64,000 nucleotides of DNA from Pseudomonadota bacterium (lineage in GTDB: Bacteria; Pseudomonadota; Gammaproteobacteria; Xanthomonadales; Xanthomonadaceae). This document shows positions 62,550 to 64,000 of the stretch, in pieces. Below the pieces are notes generated by a model. The model did no database searches. It saw only the letters and a program-made list of their open reading frames with translations, and was not told the origin of the DNA. The stretch spans positions 102,820-166,819 of the forward strand of contig JAFECB010000021.1 in the NCBI GenBank assembly GCA_018242365.1, given 5' to 3'. The stretch's first letter is position 1, and each line of letters begins with the position of its first letter. Made by a program: the position numbers and the translations under genes.

Positions 62550-63923
62550 TCAGGCCAGCGGTTCGAAGCGCGCGGTGAAATGCCGCAACTGCTTCGGTTC
62601 CGCCACGATCCGGTAGCCGCGCAGGTCCTTGGCGGTGCCGACCACGTGCTCGCAGACTTCGATCACGTAGTCGATATGGCTCTGGGTATAGGTGCGGCGC
62701 GGGATCGCCAGTCGCACCAGATCCATCGCCGCCGCGCTTTCACTGCCGTCGGGGTGGCGACCGAACATCACCGTGCCGATCTCGCAGCCGCGGATACCAC
62801 CGGCTTCGTACAGCGCCACCGCCAATGACTGGCCCGGATACTGCAGTGGCGGGATATGCGGCAACAAGGCGCGCGCATCCAGATAGACCGCGTGGCCACC
62901 GACCGGTTGCACCAACGGGAACCCGATCTTCAGCAGCGCCTCGCCGAGATAGGCGGTGGAGCGGATCCGGTAGCGCAGGTAGTCGTGGTCGACCACTTCC
63001 TTCAGGCCCTGCGCCAGCGCCTCGAGGTCGCGCCCGGCGAGGCCGCCATAGGTGGGGAAACCTTCGGTCAGGATCAGCAGGTTGCGGCATTGCTCGGCGA
63101 TCGCGTCGTCGTTGAGGGCCAGCCAGCCGCCGATGTTGCCCATCGGGTCTTTCTTCGCGCTCATGGTCATGCCATCGGCCAGCGAGGCCATCTCGCGCAC
63201 GATGTCGGCGACATTACGGTCTTGCTGGCCCGGTTCGCGCTGGCGGATGAACCAGGCGTTCTCGGCAAACCGGCAGGCGTCGAGGAACAGCGGCACGCCG
63301 TGCTTGTTGCAGGTCGCGCGCACCTCGCGCAGGTTGGCGAGGCTGACCGGCTGGCCACCACCGGAATTGTTGGTGATGGTCACCATCACCACCGGCACCC
63401 TTCCGGCGTTGCGGGTCAGGTAGGCGTCCAGCGCGGCGATGTCGAGGTTGCCCTTGAATGGGTGCTGGCTGGAAGGATCGCGGCCTTCGGGGATGACCAG
63501 GTCGACGGCTTCGGCGCCGGTGTATTCGATATTGGCGCGGGTGGTGTCGAAGTGGGTATTGGACGGGAAGGTCTTGCCGCCACCGCCGAGCACGGTGAAC
63601 AGGATCTTTTCGGCGGCACGGCCCTGGTGGGTCGGGATCACGTGCTTGAACGGGAACAGGTCCTGCACCGACTTGCGGAAGATGTCGTAGGACGGGCTGC
63701 CGGCGTAGGATTCATCGCCGTGCTGGATCGCTGCCCATTGGTCGCGGCTCATCGCACCGGTACCGGAGTCGGTCAGCAGGTCGATCAGCACGTCTTCGGA
63801 ATGCAGGTTGAACAGGTTGTAGCCGGCGGCTGCCACGGCGTGCTGGCGTTGCGCCTCCGTCGTCATCTTCAGCGGGGCGACCGACTGGATGCGGAACGGT
63901 TCGATGATGGTGCGGAATTCCAC
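62550..63923 (-). CDS. tnaA: tryptophanase-type beta-eliminating lyase
   Basis: A 457-residue PLP enzyme of the tryptophanase/tyrosine phenol-lyase family. The Schiff-base Lys is in MTMSAKKDPMGNIGG. Other family landmarks are DLLTDSGTGAMS, PTHQGRAAEKI, NSGGGQPVS and PRRTYTQSHIDYVIE. At the position where tyrosine phenol-lyase has Arg in MERG, this protein has CEIG, like tryptophanase (VEIG). Tryptophan cleavage to indole, pyruvate and ammonia is therefore favoured. The start is GTG at 63923 with GGAG 6 nt upstream. No tnaC-like leader or tnaB transporter gene is visible. Confidence 0.82.
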   Translation of the reverse strand: MEFRTIIEPFRIQSVAPLKMTTEAQRQHAVAAAGYNLFNLHSEDVLIDLLTDSGTGAMSRDQWAAIQHGDESYAGSPSYDIFRKSVQDLFPFKHVIPTHQGRAAEKILFTVLGGGGKTFPSNTHFDTTRANIEYTGAEAVDLVIPEGRDPSSQHPFKGNLDIAALDAYLTRNAGRVPVVMVTITNNSGGGQPVSLANLREVRATCNKHGVPLFLDACRFAENAWFIRQREPGQQDRNVADIVREMASLADGMTMSAKKDPMGNIGGWLALNDDAIAEQCRNLLILTEGFPTYGGLAGRDLEALAQGLKEVVDHDYLRYRIRSTAYLGEALLKIGFPLVQPVGGHAVYLDARALLPHIPPLQYPGQSLAVALYEAGGIRGCEIGTVMFGRHPDGSESAAAMDLVRLAIPRRTYTQSHIDYVIEVCEHVVGTAKDLRGYRIVAEPKQLRHFTARFEPLA

Positions 63924-63945
63924 GGTACTCTCCGGAAACGACGAC

Positions 63946-64000
63946 GGCCGCCAAGCGCGGCCGCGGACAATGATGCAAACAGGTCGATGCCGTTTGTCAA
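63946..64000 (-). promoter_or_regulatory. possible promoter and leader hairpin of the lyase gene
   Basis: The last bases of the window read TTGACA on the minus strand (64000-63995). A -10-like CATCAT follows about 19 bp later, a long spacing. Nearer the gene GGCCGC (63946-63951) pairs with GCGGCC (63957-63962) around CAAGC. Both are weak pattern calls at the window edge. Confidence 0.35.

Noticed and set aside
62550..63923. tyrosine phenol-lyase as the product
   Set aside because: The Arg of the MERG motif typical for tyrosine phenol-lyase is replaced (CEIG). Overall features fit tryptophanase better, although the assay remains decisive.

Overview
The window reads as a chromosomal segment of a GC-rich gammaproteobacterium of the family Xanthomonadaceae (Lysobacteraceae). 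Support comes from the fimT-pilV-pilW-pilX-pilY1-pilE pilin cluster, the pst-phoU order next to an OprO/P-type porin, the rpsO-pnp pair, the MetX type, and interspersed palindromes headed by GTAG that resemble the REP elements of xanthomonads and pseudomonads. The genus cannot be fixed from the sequence alone. Genes are densely packed with many ATGA overlaps. I see no phage, insertion sequence, integron or CRISPR array. One tRNA gene, tRNA-Leu(CAA), is present.

Layout. 0-2.8 kb: rlmB, a small membrane protein, RNase T and an EF-hand protein, with an unusual four-hairpin block (243-354) and a cluster of six REP half-sites (1448-1702). 2.8-9 kb: phosphate module pstS-pstC-pstA-pstB-phoU (minus strand), divergent from a phosphate/polyphosphate porin, with a Pho box between them. 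9-20.5 kb: nth, two crotonases, an FKBP-like protein, a coupled DUF1289-Nudix-sulfurtransferase-ArsC run, a thioesterase, uvrA, and a large membrane-anchored copper nitrite reductase. 21-28 kb: DUF2249 protein, an archaeal-type methyltransferase, acyltransferase, cytochrome b561, an M14 peptidase, and an ABC exporter divergent from a DUF2975/XRE pair across a palindromic AT-rich operator. 28-37 kb: DUF885, M13 and M1 exported peptidases, a peroxiredoxin, a DksA-type zinc-finger protein and a repeat-rich exported protein. 37-44 kb: type IV pilus minor pilins, PilY1 and PilE. 44-51 kb: rpsO, pnp, carbonic anhydrase, an FAD protein, cysteine dioxygenase, tRNA-Leu and metX. 51-59 kb: cytochrome c maturation genes ccmABCDEFGHI with a lipid-anchored azurin gene between ccmB and ccmC. 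59-64 kb: methionine/glutamine transaminase, an MsrA-thioredoxin-MsrB fusion, an omega-amidase and a tryptophanase-type lyase.

The most interesting functional theme is dissimilatory nitrite reduction. NirK is an apparent three-part fusion: a DoxX/DoxD-like membrane domain, an AniA-type copper nitrite reductase and a cytochrome c. A Laz-like lipoprotein azurin, a plausible electron donor, sits inside the ccm operon that makes c-type cytochromes. FNR/DNR-like sites precede nirK, the DUF2249 gene and azurin. A second theme is the REP family. It carries compensatory stem changes, lies mostly at convergent gene ends, and supplies the stop codon of three genes. All regulatory calls are pattern readings of the sequence and were not tested.
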